Source: Rachycentron canadum (taxonomy: Eukaryota > Chordata > Actinopteri > Carangiformes > Rachycentridae). Taken from it: DNA of 64,000 nt. Both the position numbers and the translations under genes were made by a program. The DNA is taken from the NCBI GenBank assembly GCA_038496675.1, contig CM076663.1, positions 19,931,011 through 19,995,010 of the forward strand, read 5' to 3'. The notes under the pieces are model-generated. The model saw only the letters and a list, made by a program, of their open reading frames with translations, searched no databases and had not been told where the DNA came from. Shown one piece after another: positions 38,533-49,985 of this stretch; positions within the stretch are counted from its first letter, which is position 1, and each line of letters starts with the position of its first letter.

Positions 38533-38962
38533 CAGCGAGTTGTCAACCCACCGTGATGTCACACATTGTTTTGTGACGTGCCATCGGCCATCTTGTGTTT
38601 CTGAAACCAGAAGAAACCATATTTGGAGGAGAAGGCGGAGCTGAGGACGAGTGAGGGGTGGAGCTGACCTGCTCTGTGCTCTGTCCTGATTGTCAGGCAG
38701 GTCACTGTGTGTGACACGCCCTAATCCATCCCCTGCTTTATGGTCTATTTTCCTCTAAATGACCATCATTGAAAAAATTAATATCATGTTGTATTGAAGA
38801 CTTGAATTGTTTACTGAGCTAATAAAATCAAGTGAGAAGTAAGTCCTTTTTCCCATAGACTTCAATACAATCTGACTTCTTTTTACAACCAGTGGAGTCA
38901 CCTCCTGAAGGACATTAGACAGAACGAAGGTTTAAGGTTCTTCAGCATTTGCTTTATTTTTA
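38533..38962 (+). repeat. Dispersed repeat family A, copy 3 (longest copy)
   Basis: It runs from CACCGTGATGTCACACATTG through GGCCATCTTGTGTTTCTGAAACCAGAAGAAACC, ATATTTGGAGGAGAAGGCGGAGCTGAGG, a TGCTTTATGGTCTATTTTCC block, CATGTTGTATTGAAGACTTGAA, GAGCTAATAAA and the CCAGTGGAGTC...GGTTTAAGG tail. This copy is the best local reference for the family. No long ORF or clear terminal inverted repeats are visible. Confidence 0.85.
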
Positions 38963-41004
38963 TATGGTGTTTAAGGTTGCAAAACCAAAATAATAAGCTA
39001 CTGGAAGACAGTTAATTAAAGTTAAACATTAGGTCTACTGAGATAATGTAAAAAAGATAAGTAAAAATATTGATTAGTACAGCTGAAAGATCTGATATGG
39101 CCGCTGCATTCAGTTTCCCCGCTCAACAAACCCACCAACACCAACTGACAAAAACCCTGTTACTTTCAGTTTTGACTTAAGACTGAGACAGACTGGACAG
39201 AAAGGCTCCTAGTTATTCATCATTCGCACATTCCTGCATATCTAGGAACCTTTTTATTCTCTGCACCAGAGGGCATTTTGGGTGACTTCTTTGATAAGTG
39301 AATAACTCAATAAAGATGCGGAAGCAGCTAAAATACAGGAATCAGATGGGTCTCGGTTGCTCATTTGGGGGGGAATAGAGTGCAGGCAGACATATCCCTG
39401 TCTGTGCTGAAGGTCCACATAGTCAACTTTGTGTTATGCATACCATATAGCAAGACCAGCACCTGAAAACAACCTATTTGTCAAACAACTCGGCACAAGG
39501 TGATGAAGTTCGTAGCCTCCCTGAGGCAAAATACCCAGCAGCCACTGTGTCTCTCTGCCCGCTGCATGGCCAAGCAAATATGTAGGATTTTTTTTTTTGT
39601 TTGTTTGTTTCAAGAGTCGTCAAGGTTTGTTAGTTATAAATCATGAGTGAGTTGGGAGGCAAAACCGACCACAAATGCAGATACATCTGAAATGCATTGT
39701 TATGGGGAAGGTGGACTGCAGTCAGTCTCAGCTGAACAGAACAAGGATAAGTCTGGGTAGAAGTTTCAAAATCTGAGCAGGAGCTGAGGTACCTGTGTAA
39801 CTTTGTCCGAAACATCTTACTTTTCTAAGTAACTTTCACAGCATTGGCAGTGATAAAAAAGCAGCTCCTCATCTGTGGGCCGTTCAAATTGAAAACCATA
39901 CAGTCATCATGCCTGAGCTGCTCTGAAAAAGATTTGAGACTCACGGTTCGGATTTGAAGTTCCCCTCTGGTTACTGACAGAAAGCTGCACACACAGTCCC
40001 GTTCAGTTTGCTGTAAATTTGTTTTAATTAAACGTGCCATTATTTTATTCGGCTCCCATAATGAACCGCCTGAAAAATAGCGCAGCACATAAAAGCTGCG
40101 GCAAGTCTGCTTTATAGTAGTTTGGTGGCTTGTTGTGACTGTGTTGTGTTTTGTACCCAAACAGCATTGTTTATAACTCCATTTCTAGACTAGCTGGCAA
40201 ATATCTGCTGACACTCAGTGCTCCCTTTGGTTCATATTTGTTTTTACGAATTTTTAATTCCCTAATGCTTGCTTCAGGAACCTGACTGCAGAGCTAAGAC
40301 CGTGGGTTGTCTGGCCATGATATTATTAGCAAGTAAACTTTACCTTGAAAATTACATCTTCATAGTTACTCTGCTTGAAGCCGATTCCCTTGGTGACATT
40401 TCCTGTTCCATTAGCAGATATTCCACAAATCATGACTCACAAATGTGGCTGTTTGTCAGAAAGTGTTTTTTTTTTTCTTTTCCCCTGAAGCAGAGGTAGG
40501 TTCATGCAAAGTGCCTTCCTACTATGCTTAAAGGCTGAAGTGTTAATAACTAGTCTGAATCCTTCTGAACATGGACAGTGTCGCAAAGTAGAGTCTGTCC
40601 TTGAAGGAATTCATGGCATTTAACTAGGTTTTAATAGACAGGGAAAAAAAGAAGATCTTGAGAGGGAAGTCCAAACTGTGCTGACTTTCACACCCTCACA
40701 CACCTAGTGTCAAGTTGGCAGGATGAAGAGCAGGAAAGTTCATGCCAAACACAGCTCTTGATTCTATTCCATCTTTGGAAAGATGATGTGATGGGAGGGG
40801 CTTTCAGAGGCTGTTCCTCCAAACACATACAAATGATTGTACTTTCCATTATAATGGTGCTAAATATGATGATATTTAGTTTTGTGTTTTCACCTTCACT
40901 ACAAAGAGGGTAAAAGGCTTTACAATTATATCTTCCGTTGGCATCCAATACCAGAGATGCATAGATACCGTTGTTTTCTTTACGATACATGAACTTGCGT
41001 TTCA

Positions 41005-41294
41005 ACAAAGTGTCAATCCACCACGACGTCACCTGTTGGTTTGGGAGCTGCTGTTTTGAACTCTGCAGTCTGTGATTCGTCAGCTGCCATGCTGTTTTTT
41101 TTGAAACCAGAAGAAACCATATTTGGAGGAGAAGGTGGAGCTGAGGAGCTCTGGGCTGGACGCCCTAATGTATATCCTTCTTTATGGCCTCTAAATGGGA
41201 CTATCATTGAAAAAATGAACATCACGTTGTATCTGATCTGTGTCTGACTTCTTTTTACAACCAGTGGCGTCACCCCCTGATGGTCATTAGATGT
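41005..41294 (+). repeat. Dispersed repeat family A, copy 4 (internally deleted)
   Basis: It has CACCACGACGTCACCTGTTGG, GAAACCAGAAGAAACCATATTTGGAGGAGAAGG and GGACGCCCTAATG, then CAACCAGTGGCGTCACCCCCTGATGGTCATTAGA. Two segments of the 38533 copy are missing. The 133-residue minus-strand open frame over it is incidental. Confidence 0.8.
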
Positions 41295-42187
41295 ATGTAG
41301 GAAGTAGCGATCTAATACCTCTTTTGAAAGGTGTACACCACTCACCCGGCATTGTTGGATGGCATGTCTCCCTCGCTGTACCATCTTTCTTTCGTTATCT
41401 AATTTGTTTGCCAATCATTAAAAAAATATATATATATATTCTAGGAATAAATGACAATTCCTCCTCTACTTGTCGTAACACCTAAATTAAAGCTGTGCAT
41501 ATTATACACGTTGCTTTTTACTGGTGGGACTTTCCAGTGTAGCATATTGCCATTTTACAACGTTGTGCAGAGCAACTTCCTATGTGAGGTGATGCCATTT
41601 TCCGATTGTGAAGAAGCTTATGAATAAATCCCACGGTATCAGACAGGTGCATTGGCATTTCTGATACTACTACTGAATAGTAGTGTCTTTTTAAAGGAAC
41701 ATTAACATTAACTGTTAATAATTGGTTTTTATAGAAAAACATGCACAGAAGGTGACTTTTCTCAGCAATGAGCTGTGTCGGCGGGTCTTTATATACCCAA
41801 GCAACACAGTTGGGTATACAGTCACTGTATGCAACCTGAGAGGCAAAACTGAGGGGAAAAACATCATAAAATCTTTTTTTTTTTATAAAGCATGAAACAC
41901 CTCATTGCTGAAGGATGCAACACAAATAAACTTGCCTTCACTTGCCTAGTCACACATGTTCATTTCCCCTTATTGCTTTTCACACATGAGGTGTCTGCTG
42001 TGAGCACAGTCCATAACTGGCCTGTAGTGAGCAGCAGGCGTGCGCCATGTTCAGTGGTCAACAGCAACCGCACCACAGCTACATTTTCCCCCGTCAGTAC
42101 TGCCGATTTGGATTATGTGCTACCAAAAGGCCCACGGTGGTGTGGTCAAAGGCCTTGACCGCGACATTTTTTGATTTTGAAGCCTAC

Positions 42188-42316
42188 CTCGCAGAAGATC
42201 CGGGGTCGGGTGTGGCCAATTGTAGGTCCTGATTAGCTGCCAGTCAAAGTCATCCTCTTGGCCTTGTCGGTACTCACACAGGCCAGGGTCTGAGTCCTCA
42301 TCAAAGGTGCAGCCAG
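42188..42316 (-). CDS. ptpru: ptpru exon encoding the start of the mature protein and MAM domain (internal exon)
   Basis: This 129 bp exon reads, after two bases completing a codon from the previous exon, GCTFDEDSDPGLCEYRQGQE, then DDFDWQLIRTYN and a Pro-rich end at DLLR plus one base. On the minus strand a TTTCCTCTCTGCAG acceptor precedes it and a GTAGGC donor follows at 42187. The last G joins the GG opening the exon at 1485 to make glycine, so phase and frame agree across the intron. The pattern C-T-F-(D/E)-E...C-E-Y...DDF-W is the N-terminal strand pair of the MAM domain, and human PTPRU as I remember it has AGCTFEEASDP...CEYSQ...DDFQW. The two cysteines are expected to form the first MAM disulphide. 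The exon is too short to show as a long ORF, and was found by homology with splice-site support. The codon before it would be Ala if the upstream exon ends in G. Confidence 0.9.
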
Positions 42317-43619
42317 CTGCAGAGAGGAAAGAGCAAAATGTGTCATCAGAGGCAAAACTGAGAAAACAAAAGTTCTAGCTATTGCAAAACTTTTTTTGCT
42401 ACATGCTGCAAGGAGAAAGTGGGGAAAGAAGGCATCTCAGTCCCTATTAGAGAAACATCAGAGAAATGATTGCTCAGTTGCATCACCACAGGCTCACTGT
42501 AAATGTGTTAATACGTCAATGCCTGAAGAATCTCTGCAGCCATAAACGAAATTACAGCTAATGGTTGGCACTGGGTGGTCAGCATGGACTGCCCATCTCA
42601 TCTATTCCCTCAAAATCTGCCACCATTTGGTGCAATTAGCCCTGTGGTGTGAAAATGACACAGCAGCCACAGGTCACCCAGATAGCCAGAAATAATGGGC
42701 AACGGTGCCAGAGCAGTAGAGAGGGAGGGTGGGGTTCTTCATCTGATGGAGGACAACAACAGCCTGGCTCTTAGCCTGTGAAGGTGACCCAACCCTGTCT
42801 GGCCACTAATGGTTGCATTCACTATTCTGTCTTTATCGCACAAACCACAGGCTATTAAAGCCACCAGCTCAGCTGTCAAACTAAGGGGGAGGGTGGTTGT
42901 GAGTGTCTTTGTTTTAATTGGTCAAAAAGCACAGGGGCAGTTTGGAAAACCTTTTGTGGTCATGCATGGGTGTGAGTTTTTTTGCACAACTGTCAGAGCT
43001 GGAACCAGCTATTGTATTCCTCATTGATTACTCTATCAATCATTTGGTCTTTGAAATGACAGAAAATAGTGAAAGGTTCCCATCACTTCCCAGAGCCCCC
43101 TTCAAATGCTCAAATTGCTTGTCTTGTCAAAAACAGTCCAAACCCACAAGATATTGATTTTAAAGAGATAGAAAAACAGAAAAGCAGACGTGTCAGGGTT
43201 GAGAAGCTGGAGCAAGCAAAAACTGATTAGTTGATTCATAACTGATGAAACATTTAAAGGAAAAGATGGGTTTTATTTTGCAGATTTAGGCTTCGACTCA
43301 ACGGTTAAGAAAACAGTTTGAGGATCTGAGGAGGTGCACATGACCTTGGAGAAAACGGCGGAGTGAAACTAAAAATTGAATAGGCTGTTTGCATGTCAAA
43401 CACAGTTGCACCTCATAATAACACTGATTGATGCAGTGCAATAATTACTGGGCCAGAGTATCAGTAATGTTGTTAGTTCCACCTGTGGGTTTACTGCTAA
43501 CAGTCAAAATATCTGTGAATCTCTGTAATTTGGGATATCAAGGTTCAGGTCAGCGAGATTTATTCAGAACCTTAGACTGACAAAGAGAGGAAGAGATGAT
43601 GTTCACGAACCAAACATTT

Positions 43620-43925
43620 CAGTGTCATTTAAAGGGCCCGTATATTCTGAAGGTAGATGTCCACGTCTTCTTGGATTGAAAAGCAGGTCTAGGTTAAAAG
43701 AGCTCAGTCCACAGAGAAATGCCCACGGCCTGTATTCGGAAACTGAGCCTCAGATCCTCTCTTCTGATTGGTTCACCAACCTGTTGTTACTAGAGCTCCA
43801 GAGAAGCCTGAGAGAGGGGATATGACTACACAGATGGTTTTGGTACTTAAAACCACAAATATATATTTTCTTGAGATATCAAGAAAAATCAAATAAAACA
43901 CACCAGAAAAGTGTTAACACTTTTG
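43620..43925 (+). repeat. Dispersed repeat family B, copy 2
   Basis: It starts TTAAAGGGCCCGTATATTCTG, has GGTAGATGTCCACGTCTTCTTGGATT, then TCTCTTCTGATTGGTTCACC, CTAGAGCTCCAGAGAAGCCTGAGAGAGG and TTTTGGTACTTAAAACCACA, matching 24104..24200. The start also matches 57541..57595. Confidence 0.7.
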
Positions 43926-46900
43926 GAACATGGTGCCATTGCTAAAAAAAAAAAAAATATGTCCAATGGGGCAATAACCATTAGCAGTGAGATAACCATA
44001 CAGGTTAGCTAAATTTAATAGTTTTAGCACCAACATCTCTGTTGGTTTGCAAGCTCTGCTCAAGCAGGAAAAGCAAGAATTAATGAAAGAACCAGTGCTT
44101 CAGCTGAACCAAATGTCAACTGAGGTTCAAAAGAAAGTGTGATTTGTACAGATCCACCCGCCCAGAGAACAGCATGGGACCTGCTGCTCGTCGGTGACTC
44201 AGGAATAATGCAGCGGGATCCAGGGGAGCTGCTCATTTATAAGACATACAGTGCTGCACGGGCCTGTCACCAATTCGCTGAACTGGCCATTGCTCAGTCT
44301 GGCCGAGGCTTGCAAGACATTCCTCTGTCTAACTCCTACCGCCCTGAGCCCGCTGTGGTCCCAGGACCCTCTTCACTAACAGATTGTATTAGGGCTTGGC
44401 AGCAGTTCTGCTGGTGTTAAAGAGCTACTCTGACTCTGTGCCAGTTTCTACTTAATAGTATCCCATTTGGCCTTCTCCCCCAATGTTGCTTTTTGTGTTT
44501 TGTTTGGAGGCTCCATCTGTTTTCTTTGTTAATGTATAACTTTTGAGTCTGAAGAAATATTGCATGTGACAATAAGCTACTAAGCTAATTTTGGACCACC
44601 ACTTTCGTTGTTCCTGCTGACAAACAAATATCAGCGCCCCACCACCAGTCACCCTCCCCAACGCCCCGTCCCTCTTCCCCTCCGCCTGCAGCCATGCGAG
44701 CGTTTCCGGGTGTGTAAGCAGATCAGAGTTTTAATTGCCTCCTGTGTGAGGGCTGCTTGTTGTGCAGCTCCATGCCCGGTTATCTGAGGATGAGAGGGCT
44801 GAGTGGTGGAGCAGGCCCCACGGTGAAGGCCTGCCTTTCACTGAGAGCCCTCCAGCTCTAGGAAGAAATGTCACCATCAGACACGTTCCACTGATTCCCC
44901 TCATTAAGACTCATCCTTCCCAGCCTCCTTTGCTTTTAGCGCACACGTTCCTCTCAGTGCCCAAATGAGCTTCTCTGGCAGCAGGAGGGCAAGCCCATGT
45001 AATTAGAAAAGCCACACGCATTCTGCTGAATTCTTACTGATGTGTGTGCATTTCCTGGAATGTGTGCGTAAGTAGAGTGTGCGTGCGTGTGTGTGGTTCG
45101 CTGAGGTTGTTTGCTATTTTGATGTTTACTTAAAAACGAATAAAACTATAATGAATCTGTCAGTGTCACACAGGCTAAAGCTGTAACGACTGTGGGAATG
45201 AATTATTTGTGTTCATCACGGCGACAGGGGATCTTGGCCAACGTGGGGCAGAGATGGCTTGAATTTCCACACAGTAATAACATGAATGTGAGAGAAAGCG
45301 GCAGTTTTCGAAGGCTAATTGCTTATTAGGGCGATAGCACAGCACCATTCGGCGCAGTGCCGGAGCAATGCGCCGCCGTGCAGAGCAGCAATAACACCTT
45401 AGAGCCGTGGACAGCGGGGCCCGAGATAACTTCAGTGAGCCGCTGTCACAGCTGACAAGTTTCTCAGGAGGAGAACAAAGAGGGAGAAATAAATAAATGT
45501 GCATGAACGAGGCACCCTCCTCTTTGAAAGATAGGGGAGGTAATTTGCGAAACAAGACTCAAGCTTGTCGTAAGATACTATGTCTGGAATGTGTTATCTG
45601 CGTTTGGCTTGTACTTCCGTCTCAACTTCCAACACACACTCAGCTCTTTCTTTATGCTATTCTTTATGCTTGGCAAAGAAAAAACTACTTTGTGAGACTT
45701 ATTCTGTTCCTCTACAAGACAAATTCCCGCCTCACTTCTACCTCACTACTGTTATAACCTAGTAAAACCAGACTTTAAAAATATAAATCACCCAATGTTC
45801 ATTTACAAGTCACTTTATTGCTTCGATCCTAATTCAGCTACAGTTTTTCACCAAATTCCACACAAGCAAGAAATGAAGTGTTTTTCTTATTGCCAATTTT
45901 CTATGAGAGCGCTGATCAAAAAAATCCTCTGTGTGATGTGAGAGGATTTAGCTGCCAAAGCCTGCAAGAGGCAGCAAAGAATCTCATTAATAGAGCTTTC
46001 AGTAACGGTCTAAACACTGTTTCAGAGGTTTCCCCCATGATATGTCTGAGGGGAAAATCCAATATTAGTCATCTTTTTGACTTTCTTTGGATAAATGGTC
46101 AAACTAGAAGAATGAGGATGGTTATTATTCATATTTTCCTCGCTGTGTAATTACAGGGTAAAGCCACCCACATTCCTTCTACTTTCCCTGTAGTACTATT
46201 TTTTTATTTGCTAAGGTTTCAAGATATCAATCTTTGGCATTTCTGCTCCGATGGAGCAGTTTCCTTCGTGCCATTTCATCTGAAGAATGTAATTCTACTG
46301 AAACTGAGTTTTATGAGTTATCCAAATGCCAAACCACAGTTTTCTTTCATGAAAGAAAGAAATAAAATTCCATTCACCTCCATTGTGTTGTGTTGGGGCT
46401 TGGAACTTAAAGGAGCCATTTGTAAGTTTTGCTATCATTACATGGCAAAGGTTAGCATTGACACTGTTTAATTTCCAATCTAGAGGAAGTGTAAAGGAAT
46501 AAAGCTTGACACGAAAATCGCAATGTTTCTGCTCAACTGCTCAAAGGTAATGATAAATTTGGCTATGTAGCAATAGCAAAACCTTCAATCAACTTCTTTA
46601 AAAATTTGCAATGAAGCGTTTCTGGTGCTTTTGAGCAGACAGACTGAATATTTTCCAACATTGGGAAAAATAGTTCTTGAACAACAAGTCAGACATTGAC
46701 TCCTAATTTCATAAGTCAAACTTCATGAATATGGAAAAACTTGTGACAGGAAGTCAAATACACTTTGACCTCTTCCTTAGGTCAATGCTCTGTGGTACCA
46801 ATGTGGGGAAATGTTAGTTTGTCTCCTCAGAATTGGCAGGAATACCTAATTGCAGAGGTTTAACAAAGCTATTTGAAAGTTATGCTCTTTCCACATACTT

Positions 46901-49604
46901 TAGTATTAACAACTGTCAACTTACCAGTCTAATAGAAACGATGCAGGTTCAGCAGGAGACTTAATTTCTTTGCTCGCCAAGAGCTGTCTCCAGGAGTGGA
47001 AACGCTCACTCTTGTCTCTATCACATCTTGGCATGCTAACCAGCTAGCCCAGCCTGTCGTCAGTTTAGGGACACGCTGTAGCCTCCAATCTGCCCTGAAG
47101 ACGCATTACAACCTCCTGTCTTTTCAGCAGTGACAGAAGCGACAATCTCCGCCGTCTGCTCCCGAGAAGAAACCACGTTCAGCGGCAGAGGAAACTTACA
47201 AATCCTTTTAAAACCTGGGACAAAACTAGACCTATCTGCATGGCTAAATACCATTCAAGGTAAGTGTTTAAGTAATCTAGGTGAACAAACCTTTACAGTG
47301 ATAGATGCCTTCTCTAACCAGCCAGTGGTTCACAAGGTGTTAATTGAATCCTATTAGGAGTGTGTGTGTGGGATGAAAGTCAGAAAGTAGCAGGAAGAGC
47401 ATAAGTCTGCTGCACAAAGTGGCTGTGAGGCAGCCAGGAGAGGCCCTGGAGGGAGATTAATGGGAGAAGGTACAGACCAGCCTGAAAGTGCTTGTGATGG
47501 ACCCCAGGTACGACTGTCCGACCTAGCTTCCCTTCTACAGTGAACACCACGACCCTGACTAATAGCCCCACACAGCAGGCACATCATAAATACGTTGTGA
47601 TGGGGAGGGAGGGAGGAAAACACAAGCCTCTTACATAGCATTTATCCTGGAGAGGGAGAAATAAATTAGAGGGACGAGACAGAAACCGTGGGCGGGGTGA
47701 AGAGCCCTCGAATGGAGGAAGAAGAGAGGCAGGAGCAAAGCGTAAGGGGGCGGGGACAATGAGAACAAATCACAGACAGTGATGAGCATGTATAACAAGA
47801 GGATTCATAGAAAACAAGATTCTTTTTTTTTTTTTTTTTTCCTGTGTCTCCAATGCTACTGTATAAAACACCAAGAGGTAATCAAAGGAGGCTGGGATGA
47901 GGATGGGTTTCTATTGATCACACTGTCCCAATGCTGTTCACACGCAGGCTTAAATCATCTATATACAGATTTAACAAGGACACTCATTTGCAATTACTCT
48001 TACAAGGATAACAGTGATTACACAGTGCAGAGCAGGCAGATTCTCAGGAATATAAATCCCAGCTAGTGTGGATGGCTGCCAGTGTGAAAGATTGCCTTCA
48101 CGACTCATTTGAAGAACTTGAACTGTAAATGCTACTGCTCCTCCATTAAAAAGATAGTCTTGGACTTCCTCCCTCAGTTCATCACTGCTCTTTTTCCTTA
48201 TGTTTCAGTTTGACTTAAGGAGTGCTTCTTCTGCATATGAGATACTATTTTCTCTCAGTGCACCATTCTTCACTTATCTTCCCTTTTAAAAAAAAAAAAA
48301 AAAAAAATCTGACTTCGACTTGACTGACCAAAAATCTTGTCCTGTGCTGATAAGGCAGCTCAATCTGTTAAGCTCATTTCCCATTGCATTTAAGCGAATT
48401 CCTCAGGCAAAGCACCTAATATTGTGTAACCAGCAGCAGCACTCTGCTGGCACTCCTTTAATCAGAGCCTCTCAGATACAGCAGCTCTGCTGGGACCGAG
48501 GATCCAGGATGTTCTGCCGCTCCTCTTGTTTGGTTTGAGATAAAGCTCCGCTGTTGCGTGATTTGCATTTGAGCGTGTGCAGGCAATGCATCAGACCTGA
48601 CAAGTTTACTTTACGCAGAGGGGGGGAGAGGATGGGAGAGAGGAGGGGAGGGAAGGGGAAGAGAGAGATGCAGCTGTACGGCTCATCAATACTGAGCCAG
48701 CAGAAGAATCATCCGAATGCTGCTTCTCCTCAGACCATTAATAACAGGCACTGCATTTTCAGAAGCCTTAGTGAGGAGGAGGACAGGAAGCTGCACCAGG
48801 TGGGATGGGGGAAGAAGAATGAGTAAAAGGTTATTAAAGAAAAACGACATTCTTTGATCAATATAGATTTCTGATTGACAATACTGACACCGATGCAGTA
48901 TTGGGACTAAATTCACATGGTGTCTATGGACATGACCTCCTCATGCCATAAGAATATTTAGTGAATGTCACTGTTTGTACCCTGCAGCTGCATTGAGACA
49001 GTCATTATACTAACTGAAACCCAGACACCAGAGGCCATGAATGATGCATCTGCACGAAAACCATGTACACACCACATTAAAGGTGCTATGCAGTTTTCTT
49101 GTAAACCAACAAAAACTATGTTTACAATGAGTTTTCTCAGCAAAACACATTTTGTTTATCCCTGTAGAGCGCATTTCTTTGCTCATAAAACATTTACAAA
49201 GCCAATTTTAAAAAGAAAAAATATTTTAACTCATGCATTATTTACACCCTGCCTTCTTCCTACTTTGTTGTACACACATTGCTACCTTCCTTGTCACATT
49301 ACTGCCACCAACTGTTGATCGGTGCGATGGCGTGAACCCAATCTTTAAGAACCTTTAACAAGCTTTAAGTGGTGCTGGTAGGTTCGAATTAGAAAGATTA
49401 ATTCAGTTTTATTGACTGACTGGAAATCAATACTGATTGAACTGACCAACGAGATACTAAAGAGATACTTAATGTTGGTTACTTGTGTTACTTTTGCGTC
49501 ATTGTTGCAGTCTTTCATCTTTGTATTTAAACAGCTGCATCATTTTATTGCCATTCATTCATCTGTTTCCATATGATCCCTGTTTACAACTGTAGACTGT
49601 CTAT

Positions 49605-49985
49605 GAAAGCGCCCAGAGAGTCCGGGGCTGAGAAGTGACGCCAATGTTGAAGACCCTTAAATCTGCATTTTATCTAATGACCATCAGGGGGCGACTCCAC
49701 TGGTTGTTAAAGAAGTCAGATTGTATTGAAGTCTATGGGAAAATGTCCCTACTTCTCCCTTGATTTATTAGCTCAGTAAACGTTTTCCTAATGAGTTTAT
49801 GGTCTCAGTCTCTAGTTTCAAGTCTTCAATACAACGTGATGTTGATTTTTTTAAATGATGGTCTATTTAGAGGAAAACAGACCATAATGCAGAATATGTA
49901 TTAGGGTGTGGCTACCGTGTGATTGTGTACCACCCAATCAGGACAGAGCACGGAGCAGGACAGCTCCACCCCTCACTCCTCCTTG
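49605..49985 (-). repeat. Dispersed repeat family A, copy 5 (reverse orientation)
   Basis: On the plus strand it contains ATCTAATGACCATCAGGGGGCGACTCCACTGG, GTCAGATTGTATTGAAGTCTATGGG, TTGATTTATTAGCTCAGTAAAC, TCAAGTCTTCAATACAACGTGATG and AGCTCCACCCCTCACTC. This is the reverse complement of the copy at 38533..38962, with an additional middle segment that the other copies lack. Confidence 0.85.

Larger units (their letters stand above)
1486..42187 (-). other. ptpru: 40.7 kb phase-1 intron of ptpru
   Basis: This intron lies between the two MAM exons, with GT at 42187-42186 and AG at 1487-1486 on the minus strand. It splits a glycine codon (G|GG). It contains no recognised exon on either strand. 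Its contents are SINE-like repeats, Tc1-type remnants, several copies of one dispersed family, CA/TG microsatellites, poly-A/T tracts and stretches of unique sequence. Stretches without a listed feature (for example 15.8-18 kb, 25-26 kb, 27-29.9 kb, 31-33 kb and 34.1-36.8 kb) show only simple repeats or unclassified non-coding sequence. Confidence 0.85.

Noticed and set aside
41013..41414. 133-codon minus-strand frame
   Set aside because: It lies over a copy of dispersed family A; other copies do not keep the frame.
44139..44420. 93-codon plus-strand frame in repeat-free sequence, considered as an exon
   Set aside because: The protein is not recognisable and the start context is weak; kept only as one of the possible conserved non-coding intervals.
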